A stretch of 64,000 nt of DNA from Daphnia pulex (GCF_021134715.1 NC_060025.1:3410001-3474000); one strand, 5' to 3'. Counted from the first letter of the stretch, positions 1 to 12,052 are shown. Program-made: numbers and translations. The notes: a model not told the origin generated them from the letters alone.

Positions 1-528
1 CATTTCGTTTGCCAGTCGTCACCTTTTCCAATATCATGCAGAAAGACGCCGAAGATGTAATGTAGGCGAGCCTACGTAAGTGGACCATGCATCCACTCTG
101 GATATTCTTTTTAGGAAAACAGTTATGAATTTATTCGCCCCCATATTTTCTTTCTCTGCATTTCTCATGAGGACCGAGTTTGATGGCCTCTTGGCGTTGA
201 ATAATTTGCCACCCTTCTCAGTCCAGTGTCCGCGCCTTGACGTCGTTGGTGCGGCGCGCGCACTCCCGTCGGCACTACACGCCGCCAGCCAGCCACTACA
301 CGCAACGATATCCCAACAAAACATCACAGTCGTGCGTGACAGTTTGAACCCAACGATTCGCCCCCTCTCTCTCTCTCTCTCTCTCTCGCTCTCTCTCTCG
401 AGGGTCTCCTTTTGATGTCGTGTCGATGCTGTGACACCGTGTAACCTCCCCCGAGGTATTTATTTCTGTGTCGGATCAAAGTGTTGGTTAGTTTCTCACA
501 AAGTTTTGAAAACATTTCGGCTGAGAAA
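1..528. other. 5' flank of opsin gene A
   Basis: No coding sequence could be supported here. The stretch holds a CT microsatellite at 364-399 and then the presumed promoter and 5' UTR of the opsin gene that starts at 529. I saw no clear TATA element. Confidence 0.5.
364..399. repeat. CT/GA microsatellite
   Basis: An almost uninterrupted CT dinucleotide run with one CG interruption. It lies about 130 bp upstream of the opsin A start codon, where GAGA-type tracts often occur in arthropod promoters. Any promoter role is inference. Confidence 0.9.
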
Positions 529-3500
529 ATGACGACGAGTGATGACTACACTTGGATTAGTTTCCCCGCTGGGGCCCGCACATCAGACGAATTCACGCTT
601 AATTACAGCAGCTCGGAAAACTTATTTGTTAATCACAACAGCAGCGGTGAGCTGAGTCTCGATGGAGAGCGGACGTCACTGGTCCAATGGGATGACTGGG
701 ACCAATCTTTGTGGACGGCCGAACAACGCCAACTTTTGGAAAGGGGTGCAATCCCGCCCGAGGTCCACATCACGCTCGGAGTTTTCCTGACTCTTATCGT
801 CCTATTCGGAGTGGCAGCCAATTCCTCGATTTTCTACGTCTTCGCGAGGTAACAGAACCGGAAATTCGATTGCCACCGTGAAATTGTACTCCCGCAGTCC
901 CCGCTTTGTGTGCAAATTTCAATTGGAAAACAGTTCGCAAGACGAAAAATGCCGCATAGTTATAACGACATTTTAGCCCACAATTCTTTTCTTTTGTGCG
1001 TTCAATTGAATATAATGCCGGAAGGTAGTGCCAGGCGGAAAATTGACCGTGGAAATGGAGGTCTTGTCGTTTTGTAAACGATGACCTTTACATGATGTAT
1101 CCCACCATTGACAGCACAAAAAGATTTTTCGATCAGGACCGAGTTTCCGATCAATCAGCTACACTTGCTGTACAGAATTCGATCAACCGACAATTTTTAA
1201 TGACGCAGCGTTCAAAGATTATTGGCTCCTTTATTTTTAGTTACGTGTTTTTTTTTCCTCTTTATAATTGAACGATTCCTCAATTTTCATTTCTACTACT
1301 AATCAAACAGGTTCAAACGGCTAAGGACGCCGGCCAACGTGTTCATCATCAACTTGACCATCTGCGATTTCTTCGCCTGTTGTCTCCACCCACTGGCCGT
1401 CTACTCGGCGTTCAGGGGCCGCTGGTCTTTCGGCCAAACAGGTATGCACATTTTATTCGGCGAATCCAGAAGAAAAGGAAATCCCCTGAATCGACATTTT
1501 GTGAGGAAAATGTCGATTTCCTGGTGAATAGTTCATCATGTACGGGATGATTTTCTGTTGTTGTTTGGCCATCGCGTTCGCTCTTGACTTTCGTCCGCCA
1601 ACCCGGCATCCGACATCGTTCAGGATCCCTTTGTCGTTTCTCTGTTGTGATGAGTAGTAGTATATAGTAGAAGACGCAGCGTGATTTCTCTCCCGATCGA
1701 TCGAACCCGCAGCACACATTTGAAAATGCTCTCGGTTGCTGCCGCCAGCCATTCACGGCTCCTTGGATTGTTTTGTGTATGTCCCCCTCTCAGATGACGA
1801 TGATGTCCTTTGTCTTCCGCAATAAAGGCGGACAAGACACGACGACGACGGAAGGGACATAATCACGACCGGAGCGTGGGATGCTGCGGAGTAGTGAGCT
1901 CTATTTTGGTATTGATTGCGTTTAATTGGAAGTGAAACAACTCCCTTTGTAGATGTACGTACCTGCTGTTGTAATTACATTTTCATTGGGCGCATATACA
2001 AACAGACGAGACGACAAACAGAAGAATCAGAATTGAGCGTGCTGTTTTGAAGACCCCATTAGTGTCGAAATAACGACGACCGACACGATTCGGACCCATC
2101 GCGGGGCACGTATTGGCCCCTCTTATATGCGCGTGCCACAATCTGAACACACACACAAACAAATCGATAACAAGACACTCTCTCTCAACTGATTTATTCC
2201 TGTAGGTTGCAATTTGTATGGGATGGGCGTCGCCTTTTTCGGACTCAACAGCATCATGACCCTGTCAGCCATCGCCTGTGAGCGGTACATTGTCATCACG
2301 TCCAGCAGTTGCCGCCCGGCTGTCGCCAACTGGCGGATAACTCGACGTCAAGCGCAAAAAGTAAATCACATTTCATACGCCTACTGATCAAATTGTACAT
2401 TTTTTTAATATGATTATTCTAATATGATTTACATCGATGAGTTTTTTTGTTTTTTTTTTTAATTTTTTCTATTATCATTTGTGCCATAATATAAATAGAA
2501 ATATAATTAGGATATTTAATCGCATTACGCGCAACAGTTGCTTAGTGGTAGCATTTAGTTATTTGGGGGCTGAGAGCCAATAACAATCTATGTTGGCCTA
2601 GTTATTTTACTGAATAATTAAAAACATGATAGAAATATGGTGGGTGGAATGGAATCAGCTCGTCAATTACTTTCTTTTTTGCATGTTTATTATTCAAATT
2701 AGATGTAAAGTGCTCGCTAAAGGGCAAACGTAGTGGTACCGCCATAAATAACGACATTATTATTTCCAATGAAAATTTGTTCTTCAAAGATTTGTGCGGG
2801 TATTTGGTTCCATTGCGCCGCCCTGGTGACTCCACCGTGGCTATTTGGGTGGTCCTCTTATATGCCGGAAGGAGTTCTTGTCACCTGCTCATGGGATTAC
2901 ACTTCACGAACGCTGTCCAATCGGCTCTATTACATCTACCTCTTATTACTCGGATTCGTTCTGCCCATTTCCGTTCTGACCTTTTGCTACACGTCCATTT
3001 TCCGGTTTATCGTCCGCTCTTCCCGAGAAATGACCCGGTTAATTATGACGAGCGATGGTCGGATGTCGTTCAGCAAGACGACCGTCTCCTTCCGCAAAAG
3101 GCGGAGGCAAACGGACGTCCGGACGGCGCTGATAATTTTGTCGCTGGCCATGCTCTGCTACACGGCCTGGACACCTTACGCCATCGTCAGTCTCATCGGC
3201 CAGTTCGGCCCGGTCGACGAAGACGGCCAGCCCATAAAACTGTCGCCCATGGCCACGGCCATCCCGGCCTTCCTGGCCAAAACGGCCATTGTCTTTGATC
3301 CTTTGGTTTACGGATTCTCCAGCCCACAGTTCCGGAATTCCGTCCGTCAATTCTTGCGTCGTCAAAGCGTGGACAGCAGCGGGAACGGCGGAATTCGCGG
3401 AGGAGGCAACAACACGGCAATGATTGTTATAAGAGGAGCCGTGAATCAGAACAGAAATTCGGCTCGGTCCAATTTACATGTGGTGTTCTCCTCTTTAAGT

Positions 3501-4095
3501 CGCAGCATCAGAATTAATTCCGGCGATTCGGCATCGCATAAGTTGAACGATTCTTCCGCCTCAGGAAGACACTCGAAGCCTTCGCTTCACTCTGACGCCG
3601 GAGACGAACAGCAGCAACTTTGCGGAGGTATTTCTTGTCAAAGTGTCAAGAGTAAAAAAGGTTCTAAATTAAATTGATTTAGGTGGGAACTTGAAAAAGT
3701 CTTGCATGAAGCGGATCAACAGCCTGAATATTCCGAAAGGCGGCCGGAATTGGCGGAAAGGAAGCGGATTGAGCAAACAAAGCCTACAGTCTCATTCGGC
3801 AACGGAAGAGGCTTCTGTCACCAACTCTTCCTCATTGCGGATGGTGCAAGTGCAAGAGGAGGCGGATGTTGACAAAGTACAACAATCCGTCAAAAAGGAG
3901 CGAGTGATTCAACTTCTCAACTCGACGACTCCGCAGCAGAGGCGATCTTCCGAGCCCATGCAAAGCTCCTCCGCATGCTCAAGACAATCCTACTTAGGAA
4001 ACTTAGCAGCTAGCAAATCCTGTGATCACTGCATAAAAACGGAAGTGGAATTGAAAGGCCAAAAGAGCTGCCAAGCATCAGTGGAGCCTATGTAA
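529..4095 (+). CDS. Arthropsin-like opsin, gene A (5 exons, 618 aa)
   Basis: Seven-helix light receptor of the opsin family. Exons are 529-848, 1311-1441, 2206-2360, 2790-3627 and 3683-4095; all junctions are GT-AG and phases 2, 1, 0, 1 close to 1857 nt. The ATG at 529 was chosen because paralogues begin at the same place. Visible landmarks are Cys152 and Cys235 (disulphide), Tyr155 in the NLYG context (site 113), ERY at 176-178, Glu229 in PEG (site 181), and Lys366 in FLAKTA, which would hold retinal. The usual NPxxY is DPLVY at 372-376, followed by a PQFR motif like the HPKYR of rhabdomeric opsins. Tyr113 plus the HPxxR-like motif point to the r-opsin/arthropsin side; arthropsin is my inference from crustacean context. 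The tail after TM7 is about 230 residues and Ser-rich, with RRSSEP at 568-573. Intron 4 is only 55 nt. Expected in photoreceptor or brain cell membranes, coupling to a G protein. Confidence 0.88.
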
Positions 4096-6810
4096 ATTCC
4101 CCTTGTTTAATTCACACAAACAGCGGCGCCTTGTTCCACGGTAAATTTTGAAATTTTTGTTTCTTTTCCTTGTACAGTTAACTCTATTCATTTTGCTGGC
4201 ACGTGCAGATTCGCTTGAATTTGTATACCATATCCAACGGCAGAAACCACCAGAATGGTCCTTCTGGAGAAGGAGGAATTGTTCCAAGAAACTTGTAGAT
4301 ATCCTAGTGAAAACAACACTGGGATTCTCGATCATTCCCCCAAAATAGCTATTGGACTTATCGTCGACTCCATTTGAATGAGGCACTCGTTTTCATTCTC
4401 AGGAGGTCGAAGAGGTTGTGGCCAAACAATTAGCATCTGTTGCGCATCGTTACCTTTTAAATTACCTGGTTTATGGCTGAAGCGACACGCATCGGTAATT
4501 ACTTTTCCATATTGGCTTGAATGACCTAAACAACAGCGATTTTTTTAAATTATTTAATGAATCGTTAAATTAGCCACCATCCAGAGGGAGAGGCTAATAA
4601 GTTTTTAATTTACGACATTACTTTATTTTAATACTCTAATTCTTTGTCAAATTCTCAAGATGTTTCAATAAGCAACGTGCTTTATTCAAATCCATGGCCT
4701 CCGGTAGAATTTTTTTTTTTCCAAAATTTAACGTATTTGTAATCAAATTATTATATACTCTTGATTGTTGTCTAAAGTGGGCCAAAAAGTCAAATAAAAT
4801 TATGTCGAATGCTTAAACTATACTGCAATAATATTAAAAATTTTCTTCATTATCAACTTATCAAGTGACGGATTTTGATGGAAAATTCAAATTTCGTGCC
4901 GCGAGAGTAAATTGGCGGAACCCGTTGACGAAACACTCACGAAAAATTCATGTACGTAGTAGATTCACGAGCTCGTAGGTGGCAGTCCAGTGGGCAGAAG
5001 CACAGGATGAATCCCTGATGATAGGCCTACCTTTTTTTCGAACGTAAAGTTCGATACGAAGATCTCGTTGTGAAATGACAGTGTTCTAGTGACTAGAACA
5101 CTAAAATGTGAGACATTTAGAGACTAGAATATATAGTCTTACATGTCTTTTCATATTTTCTATAAAAATCTGCAAGTTTATCGGTTCTTATTACACGTTT
5201 TCTATCATATTGTAAGTGCGGAACTGTTTTTCTTTCCTTAAACTTTCGATCCCTCATCCCCAACGAGCGCTGACATTTAATAGCGTCATTTTATCCAATC
5301 TTTGTGATATGTAAAATGCACTATATAAATTTTATAAATAAATAAAATAAATAAAAATAGTCCGTACTTGTCTGCCACCCTTTAATTTTGGTGGTTAATT
5401 ACCGGTAGTTTGTTTTGTTTATTGGATTTTTTTTAGTTGACGGCTTTATATCCTATCGATGTGACAGATTTAATTAAGAGCTTGTCATGACTCAGCCAGT
5501 CTACTTTATGATCGATTTCTTTTAAGGTCCAAGCACACCCAGGAATGCATGTAATTCATTGCTTTCCCTGAAATGAAGAAATTCACACCTTTTAATTGGC
5601 GTTGGCATTGTTGATTTTCTGCATGCATCTTAGAAAATGTTAATTAGGCGACAGGGTCGTCAGTATATACTGTAATTTTTACAATAGTTAAATATGAGAA
5701 ATAATAAAGAAATATATAATATCGGTATGAGTAATTAATTAATATTAATAATTAGTAAGCCCTAAAAATAGGGAATATTTTTTCAAGAGAAGAAAATCTC
5801 CTTGTTTACCACCATCACGAAAATTTCGGACAAGAAATTGCAAGAAGATCAAATAATTTTATCGATTTTGATTAAAAGAGAGCACCTTACTTTCAATGAA
5901 AAATACAAAAATTTAAATTTTCGTAAACTTACTTGAAACTCCTTTAGATAATGCTGGTTTTTTATTTCCATTGTAAATATGATTAATAGCACCCGAAAAT
6001 TTCAAACGATAAGCAGTTTTCAACAGCAAATTTTTGAATAAATCAATATCAGTTTTCAATATCATTATTCCAGAGTTCAGAAATTTCCTGTTGGACCAAC
6101 AAACAGTTTTTTTCGTATGTTACGTCTACTATACCTACCACATTTCGTTTAAACGTTATCCCCATTCACACGATTTGTCCTAAACAAGAATTTTCTTTTT
6201 CCTCGAAGTTTCGCTAAAAGTAGTAATTGGCAGTGTGCTATTGCCCTATTGGTAATGATGATAATGACATATAGTACAGTCATTTTAGCATTTTAACCCA
6301 AAACAAATTGTTAAAAGCGACTTTTTTTTAAAATGAGCATTATTTATACCAATGTTTTCTTACTCTGTGTAAAACCCGCCTAAGAAAAAATAAAGGAATC
6401 ATAATAAAAAATATGTTTAAAAATTAACTTTTTGGTTTATGGTGTCTTTCTATTGAACATTTTTAATTTTAAAAATACAGGGTTAAAGAGAATTGCAAGA
6501 TTAAGTTAAGTTTCAATTTTGGTTTAATTTAAATGTAATTTAATATTTTTAAAAAATTAAAATCTATTGAAAAATCGGTGAGCCGTCGAAAATTTCTTCG
6601 CGCGGTTTAACATGGCGCTTATGGGGAAACGAAAAGTTTTAAAATCTCTCCCATTTGTAACCTAAACCACCTAAAATTACAAACTTAGTCTCGTTTTATT
6701 CACTGTTTCTTCTACTTCAAGTTTCTATTAGCTTTTTGAAGGCGGGACCGATTTTTCTTTAAGTTATTCATGTTTTTGTAGACCCCCCCCCCCAATCGTC
6801 ATTTTCAGTT
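4096..6810. other. AT-rich intergenic DNA
   Basis: No coding exon or RNA gene could be supported. Two possible polyadenylation signals for the opsin A transcript occur near 4793. A short C-run lies at 6783-6793. The rest is AT-rich with many short homopolymers. Confidence 0.5.
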
Positions 6811-6900
6811 TTAGTAATCAACACACCCGCTGGGAGCTTCTTGTTGCAAAAGTTGCAGCGGCTATGACAAGAACCCCCCAGCGGGTGTGTTGATTACTAA
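6811..6900. repeat. Perfect 24-bp inverted repeat (hairpin)
   Basis: Arm 6811-6834 is the exact reverse complement of 6877-6900, separated by 42 bases that contain a weaker inner stem (TTCTTGT near 6837 against ACAAGAA near 6867). The arms are GC-richer than the surrounding DNA. It could be a MITE-like element, a hairpin RNA or the end of a larger element. No flanking target duplication was found. Confidence 0.8.
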
Positions 6901-7120
6901 AGCCCGGATTTTTAGAGTCCTTTTCCGGATTACGATCCGAAAACGACCTCCGGAAAAAAGGGGTATTTCGGTGCGGTTGAGTTTGTTAAGTTTCTTGTTT
7001 TACGGGACTGACGGAGGCGCTGCTCAAGCCGGCCAGAAGGGTGGTCGAGCGGGAGATGCTGCACGCATTCAGGGGAGAGGGGTGAGCTCAAGGGGGGTTT
7101 ACCTGGTCATAACATACGAT
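6901..7120. other. GC-rich island of unknown origin
   Basis: About 200 bp directly after the hairpin are much GC-richer than either side. Translations of the + strand around 7000-7080 look protein-like (an LTEALLKPARR stretch) but are broken by a stop near 7008. It may be a remnant of a mobile-element protein. I could not name a family. Confidence 0.3.
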
Positions 7121-7270
7121 CCCATATTTTCCCTTCTTTGTACATACCAATGGTTGGTCTAGTGGTTATCAACCCGGGCTTCAGTTCGGAAGGGCCAGTG
7201 TTCAAATCTCAATCAAGTCGAAATAGAAATTTCTTCTGAAAATTATTGAAAAATTCAGCATCAATTTTCT
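7121..7270 (+). mobile_element. tRNA-derived SINE-like repeat, copy 1
   Basis: Contains an A-box-like TGGTCTAGTGG at about 7155 and an intact B box GTTCAAATC at 7200-7208, spaced as in a pol III tRNA promoter. Downstream is an AT-rich body. The region aligns by eye with 9202-9345, including the sequence before the A box and the CAAGTCG segment after the B box, so it is a repeat family rather than a working tRNA. Confidence 0.55.
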
Positions 7271-8566
7271 TCTATAAGGATAAGGATGCATCGAGGAGAT
7301 CATATCCATGGTAAAACCCACAGCACCCACCCAAAGACTAAGTATATATAAGGCCGAGAAGGACTGGAGGGAATGGGGCTACTTGAAATCTCTCTAAAGA
7401 ACGGACAGGGCTGGCCTTTGGCCCTTGGACTTGTGTTTTTTTGTTGTTTCAAATTTTTATATTTTTCGTTTCGTATGATTCGATTGTTGTCCAAAAAAGT
7501 ACATGAAGTCGAGAATTATGCCTACGAGGTGGCCCGCCCAATTTTATACATAATCCAGTCCCTACTAAACCCCTGTGTTTAAAAAAACGTGGGGGGAGAG
7601 TAAGCAATTCCGTAGACCCGGCAGCAGTGCATGGCTCTCATAATCGGAGATCTGAACGAAATCAATTTTGAGGGTGGGTAGGGAAAGAATACTAATTGTT
7701 TTAAAAAATCGCGACTCACGGGTGCCATAGAAGAAACGCAGATCTTTTTTTAAGACCGTTTGCGTTTCTCTAGCATTTCCCAGTGAGTCACAATTTGAAC
7801 CTAAAGTAAGCCCATATGGGCCTCTCTACTGTCCGGATACTTTTGGTTTCGATAAAAACCTATCCTTCCCATTACTTTAAAATTCTAAAAAAATTAGGAT
7901 TGTTCCTGGCACCCGAGAGAACCTACAGAAAAATTTTCATTCAAATCGAATGAAAATTTGACTACTTTTTCGCCTTGCGAAAACAGCGTTTTCCCATATA
8001 GTTCTCTAGGGTGTCCAGATACTTTGGGTGCCTACTGTACATGTACCATTAACATATATTTTTGGTTCGAAAATAACCACACTAAAATCAATTCTATTAA
8101 CAGTTATCCAACTATAGGTATTGAAAAAGAAGTCAGCATATTAAATGCCAGTTCACACCACAGCCATCTAGAGACAGTGACACAGATAAGAAAGTTATAA
8201 GGGATTGTTGGTATTTCTGATTTAAAAAAAAAGAAAACTAAAGCGATTGCCAGTAATACAAATTAAGCAACAGTACTAATAACAAGACGGCCTTGATAAA
8301 TTTTTAACTGTTTGTTCTGATGAAAAATAAAATTAAAGTGAAAATTCCCGATTCAAACAAAATTATTATTTAATGATGAAATCGTAGAACATCTTAATAG
8401 TTGTTGTGCGGCCAAATTGATATTAAATATTTGCTTAATATATCACCGACAAGCCAGTCATGGAGTGTTCCTTTTGGTAACAAGAATAAGATTTTAAAAA
8501 TTACTTGGAGCTAGTTATTTAAAAGAAGTAATCTTAGAGAAGTTTAACTACATAAATTATTTTCTG

Positions 8567-8597
<31 letters not shown>

Positions 8598-9201
8598 AGA
8601 CAAAACAGACAAAAACAGCGTCTTTGTCAGAAATTAATATTTCTTCTTGATTATTCGTTTAGGACTACTCCTCGTTTGACATTTTGTTGAGCAAAAATTA
8701 AAGGATACACAGCAGTCATGATGTCACTGACGTATTCGGAAAAAACTGCCCTACTAACACGGCTCAACAACTTTTTGTAAGATGCAATAGTAAATATGGG
8801 ATGCATAGATCCAGGTCGCAATTAAGGGGCGGTATATAGCGTAGGTACAAGATTCCTTCGGGAATGTCCTTCGGGAATTTTTTTAAACGTTAAAGAGACA
8901 GAAAATCAAGGTTAAATAGTAGAAAGTAAATAGTATACATACTATTATGTTTGGAAAATTCTGTTTCCCTTTATTTTCTTAAATGATTTGATTCTTATGA
9001 ACTAATTGACTAATAATCTGTCAATATTATGAGTGGTGCGACTTAGGTGTGGCTGAGGCTTCGCCCCGCCACCCCACGTCGCACTTCATGTTTATATTAA
9101 GTTAAAGTAACAGTTATTACTATAGTAACAATACAATTATATCATGCGGTCACATGTTGCATTACATGAGTCTTGGCTTATAGATAGCGAGCTACCATCA
9201 T
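7271..9201. other. AT-rich intergenic DNA
   Basis: No gene supported. It holds short open frames that do not look coding, and a 27-base T run at 8567-8593 that could be the tail of a minus-strand retroposon, although no body was recognised beside it. Confidence 0.5.
8567..8593. repeat. Poly-T tract
   Basis: Uninterrupted 27-base T run. Confidence 0.95.
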
Positions 9202-9345
9202 ACCCATTTTTTCCCTTCCAATGATATAACAATGACGGTCTATTGGTCACCAACCCAGACAGCCATTCGCATGGTTCGGAGTTCTAATCTCGATCAAGTC
9301 GGAAAGGAAAACTAAATTTGTAATTTTTGAAAAATTCCTCTTAAT
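9202..9345 (+). mobile_element. tRNA-derived SINE-like repeat, copy 2
   Basis: Second member of the family at 7121-7270. The shared order is a CCCATTTTTTCCCTTC-like lead-in, GGTCTATTGGTCACCAACCC (A box region), GTTCTAATC (B box with one change), then GATCAAGTCG and an AAAAATTC segment. The two copies have clearly diverged, and the B box here is degenerate. Confidence 0.5.
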
Positions 9346-10457
9346 AAGCTTTCGGAGGTAAATGGAAGTGGAAGATTGGTGGTAACTCTTCACGACCGCA
9401 AGAAGATCTTGATGACCGAGAAGAGGACAGAGAAAGAAGGGAGAGATGACCCAGAGCTTCAAAATGAATATAATCTAACATTTTTAAAATGTTTCTCAAC
9501 TTCTTGGTTGATGACTTATTGTTAAAAAAGGAGGCATGGAAATTTTACTTGGACAACCAAATTTATTAAAATCAAGATAAAAAATAGTAAACAAAAAGAG
9601 GTAATAATACAACAAAAAGGGTTAAAAAAATAAGAGTGGGAAAATACAAAGTAAAAAGAAGAATAAAGACGAAATCGAAATCGAACATAAAAACCAAATC
9701 AAATAATTAATACTCTCCACTCCCATAGCAGAAAACTTGTCTTGCTAGGGAAAATCCAAACTTTTTTTCTTTTTGTTTACACTGAGCATGCACTGACAGT
9801 TGGAAGGTTACGCAAAAAAGCGAATTCACTAACTAGGATTCGGCAACCAGCTAGGTAACAAATACGCAAATTAAATTTCTAAAACAGTAATAAAAACAAA
9901 TGAAAACCCCGTTACGCAATGTATTAAATTTGGACAGAATTATGTACAAAATGATTCAGGGAAGAAACGTATAAAGGATTACAAAATGGACATTAAACCC
10001 TCTGAATTTCACTACTAGCTACTACTATCCTACCCCCTATACCTCACACCCTATATTGTTAAGGACCTTCGTATATAAATATACCTCAGGGATAAATTTA
10101 TTCGGATCTAGGATGGAATCGAATGAAGAGTATCCATCGTAGATTCACCAGCGTATATTCATTAATATACTGATTGTACGTCAAAGTAATATACCCAGGG
10201 GTATGATTTTGTTGTGATACCATTTGTTACATACACATAATGTACATAACAGTATAACCATATTGGGTACACTGTGGACGAAACTGCTAAACATATCTCA
10301 ATTTCCATTAATACCGAACATTTGTTCCAATTTTGTGTGTGGTCAGAGATAGGAGTTACAGAATTAAAGGTCATCAGTAGTTCAATCCTGGGGCAAAACT
10401 TTTAAATTTCATCTCTAATAGAAATCATATCCAGAGATATGCAATTTAAGGATACTG
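9346..10457. other. AT-rich intergenic DNA
   Basis: A-rich stretch around 9540-9720 followed by anonymous AT-rich sequence. No coding exon or repeat family was recognised. Confidence 0.45.
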
Positions 10458-10523
10458 CCCTAGTAGAACAAGATATCTTACTCCTATCTTTAAGATATAT
10501 ATATGTCTAGCCGATGTATTTAG

Positions 10524-10557
10524 TTCTCTAAGATATCTATATAGATATCTTAGAGAA
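10524..10557. repeat. Perfect 34-bp palindrome
   Basis: Each 17-base half is the exact reverse complement of the other, with no spacer, centred between 10540 and 10541. It lies inside the inverted-end element at 10458-11414. Confidence 0.95.
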
Positions 10558-11065
10558 TATTGTACATCAAAAAGTCATATCAAATTTATATATCTTTATA
10601 GATATCTACCAGCTAACTGATAGATATATTACGAGATATGCAGATATATTACGAGATCTTCAATAAACCCTCATTAAGAAGTCTTTGTACTTGTCTTATA
10701 AATATCTGCTAGATGTATTTGAAAAGACATCTTTCATTCATTATTTCTAAGTTGATATATTAGTAACGCTGTACTTCTGTACGTAAATAAAAAAATTGTG
10801 CTATAACTGTTAATCTTATAAGTTAAAAGAAATATATTTTCTAAAAAGTTCCTCTCATATCTTATATAAATATCCCACTTTAAAGGCGTTGCAGTTAGAT
10901 TACGCCACAAAACCAGAAGAATAATTTTGATATGCAAGTTAATTGAGCACTGTGAGCATGCAAGTTGTACACCTTACTGGTGTGTGATAAGCTATGCCCT
11001 TTCTAAACAGTCCATAAGCTAACAAACTACGTTATCAAAACTGAGCATTTATTAATATTATTACT

Positions 11066-11135
11066 GTGGCGTGCTGGTATCGCATTAGCTAACCGTCTTG
11101 AAATTCCGGGTTCAATTCCCGAATACGGCTAAGCT
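11066..11135 (+). mobile_element. tRNA-like / SINE head nested in DNA transposon
   Basis: Contains an exact B-box match GGTTCAATTCC at about 11109-11119 and a tRNA-like upstream segment (GTGGCGTGCTGGTATCGC). The acceptor stem does not close cleanly, so I read it as a tRNA-derived SINE head or decayed tRNA rather than a working tRNA gene. Confidence 0.45.
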
Positions 11136-11414
11136 TCTTTCTATGTCAGATCAATTCGAAATTGTCAATAACATAATAAAGTAAAATTAATAAGAAGAAA
11201 ATCTAATGAAATGGGATATATAAGAAGAGAAAAGAGGTTAAAAGATGGAAGGGGCATTAATATTTATTACTAATTTTCATCAAGATATCTCCAACCCATG
11301 ACATTTAGCTAGTACAAAGCTAGTACAAAGATAGTTAAAAGATATCTAAGATGTATTTGCCATAGATGTATCGCTATCTTTAAGATCGTATGAAGATATC
11401 TTGTTCCACTAGAG

Positions 11415-12050
11415 TGTGTACACGCAAACAGTGACATACAGATTGTAGGAGAAATAAGGAGAAACATAAAGCATTGTATGGATATGCTGTTTGTATCTCC
11501 CTTATCCTTGGGAGTACACTGAAGTCATATCCAAGGTACATCGCTGTGCTAGTTCCATCCTGAGGTCTTTGAGCGATGAGGACGTAATTTGAGTGATTTC
11601 TTTTTTGCTAGCTTGATCTTTGTCATAGTTATTTTTCACTTTAAGAATTCGCTCTTAGCTTTTTCATATATCTGGTCTTGCATTGAAATAACTTCTTATT
11701 TTCTTTGTAATATCCACGTAACAACAATTACATATCTATTTCATTGTTATTAAAATCAAAACAAGGGATACGTCCATTCCTTTTCTCTCTGACACATCAA
11801 TTGGGGGCCCTGAGAAACTCCTGGGGAGTCCAGTGCCCAGCCATGACAGAAATCTTCTTTGCTTTAATGTTATCCGCTCTTTTACACAAAAGTAATTATG
11901 ATAAAACATTTCATCAGTTTAGGAGGTGATCAATTTTTCATTTTGTGTTGTTATTGTATAGTTTCAGTAATTTCATCTTGAAGAAATCGTGTAAACACTC
12001 CTTCGTGTTTTTTCCAGCGCTTCTCCTTCTCAGTAGAAAAGACGATGTTG
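11415..12050. other. Intergenic, possible retroelement debris
   Basis: Nothing firmly identifiable. The minus strand at 11800-11930 has a short protein-like stretch (AKKISVMAGHWTPQEF) that may belong to the same decayed element as the integrase scrap just to the right. Confidence 0.3.
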
Positions 12051-12052
12051 TA

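Larger units (their letters stand above)
10458..11414. mobile_element. Non-autonomous DNA transposon with inverted ends (about 957 bp)
   Basis: The left end 10458-10479 and the right end 11393-11414 are inverted copies sharing the core GAACAAGATATCTT, with CTAGT before it. The interior has many AAGATATC-type words and a perfect 34-bp palindrome at 10524-10557. No transposase frame is present, so it would be mobilised in trans. A tRNA-like insertion lies inside at about 11066. I found no convincing target-site duplication, so the superfamily is open. Confidence 0.6.

Noticed and set aside
2528..2600. Possible tRNA gene in opsin A intron 3
   Set aside because: TTGCTTAGTGGTAGCA looks like an A box, but there is no B box or acceptor stem pairing.
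2777..3298. 173-codon + frame overlapping opsin A exon 4
   Set aside because: Another-frame shadow; the same shadow recurs in B and C only because the true exons are similar.
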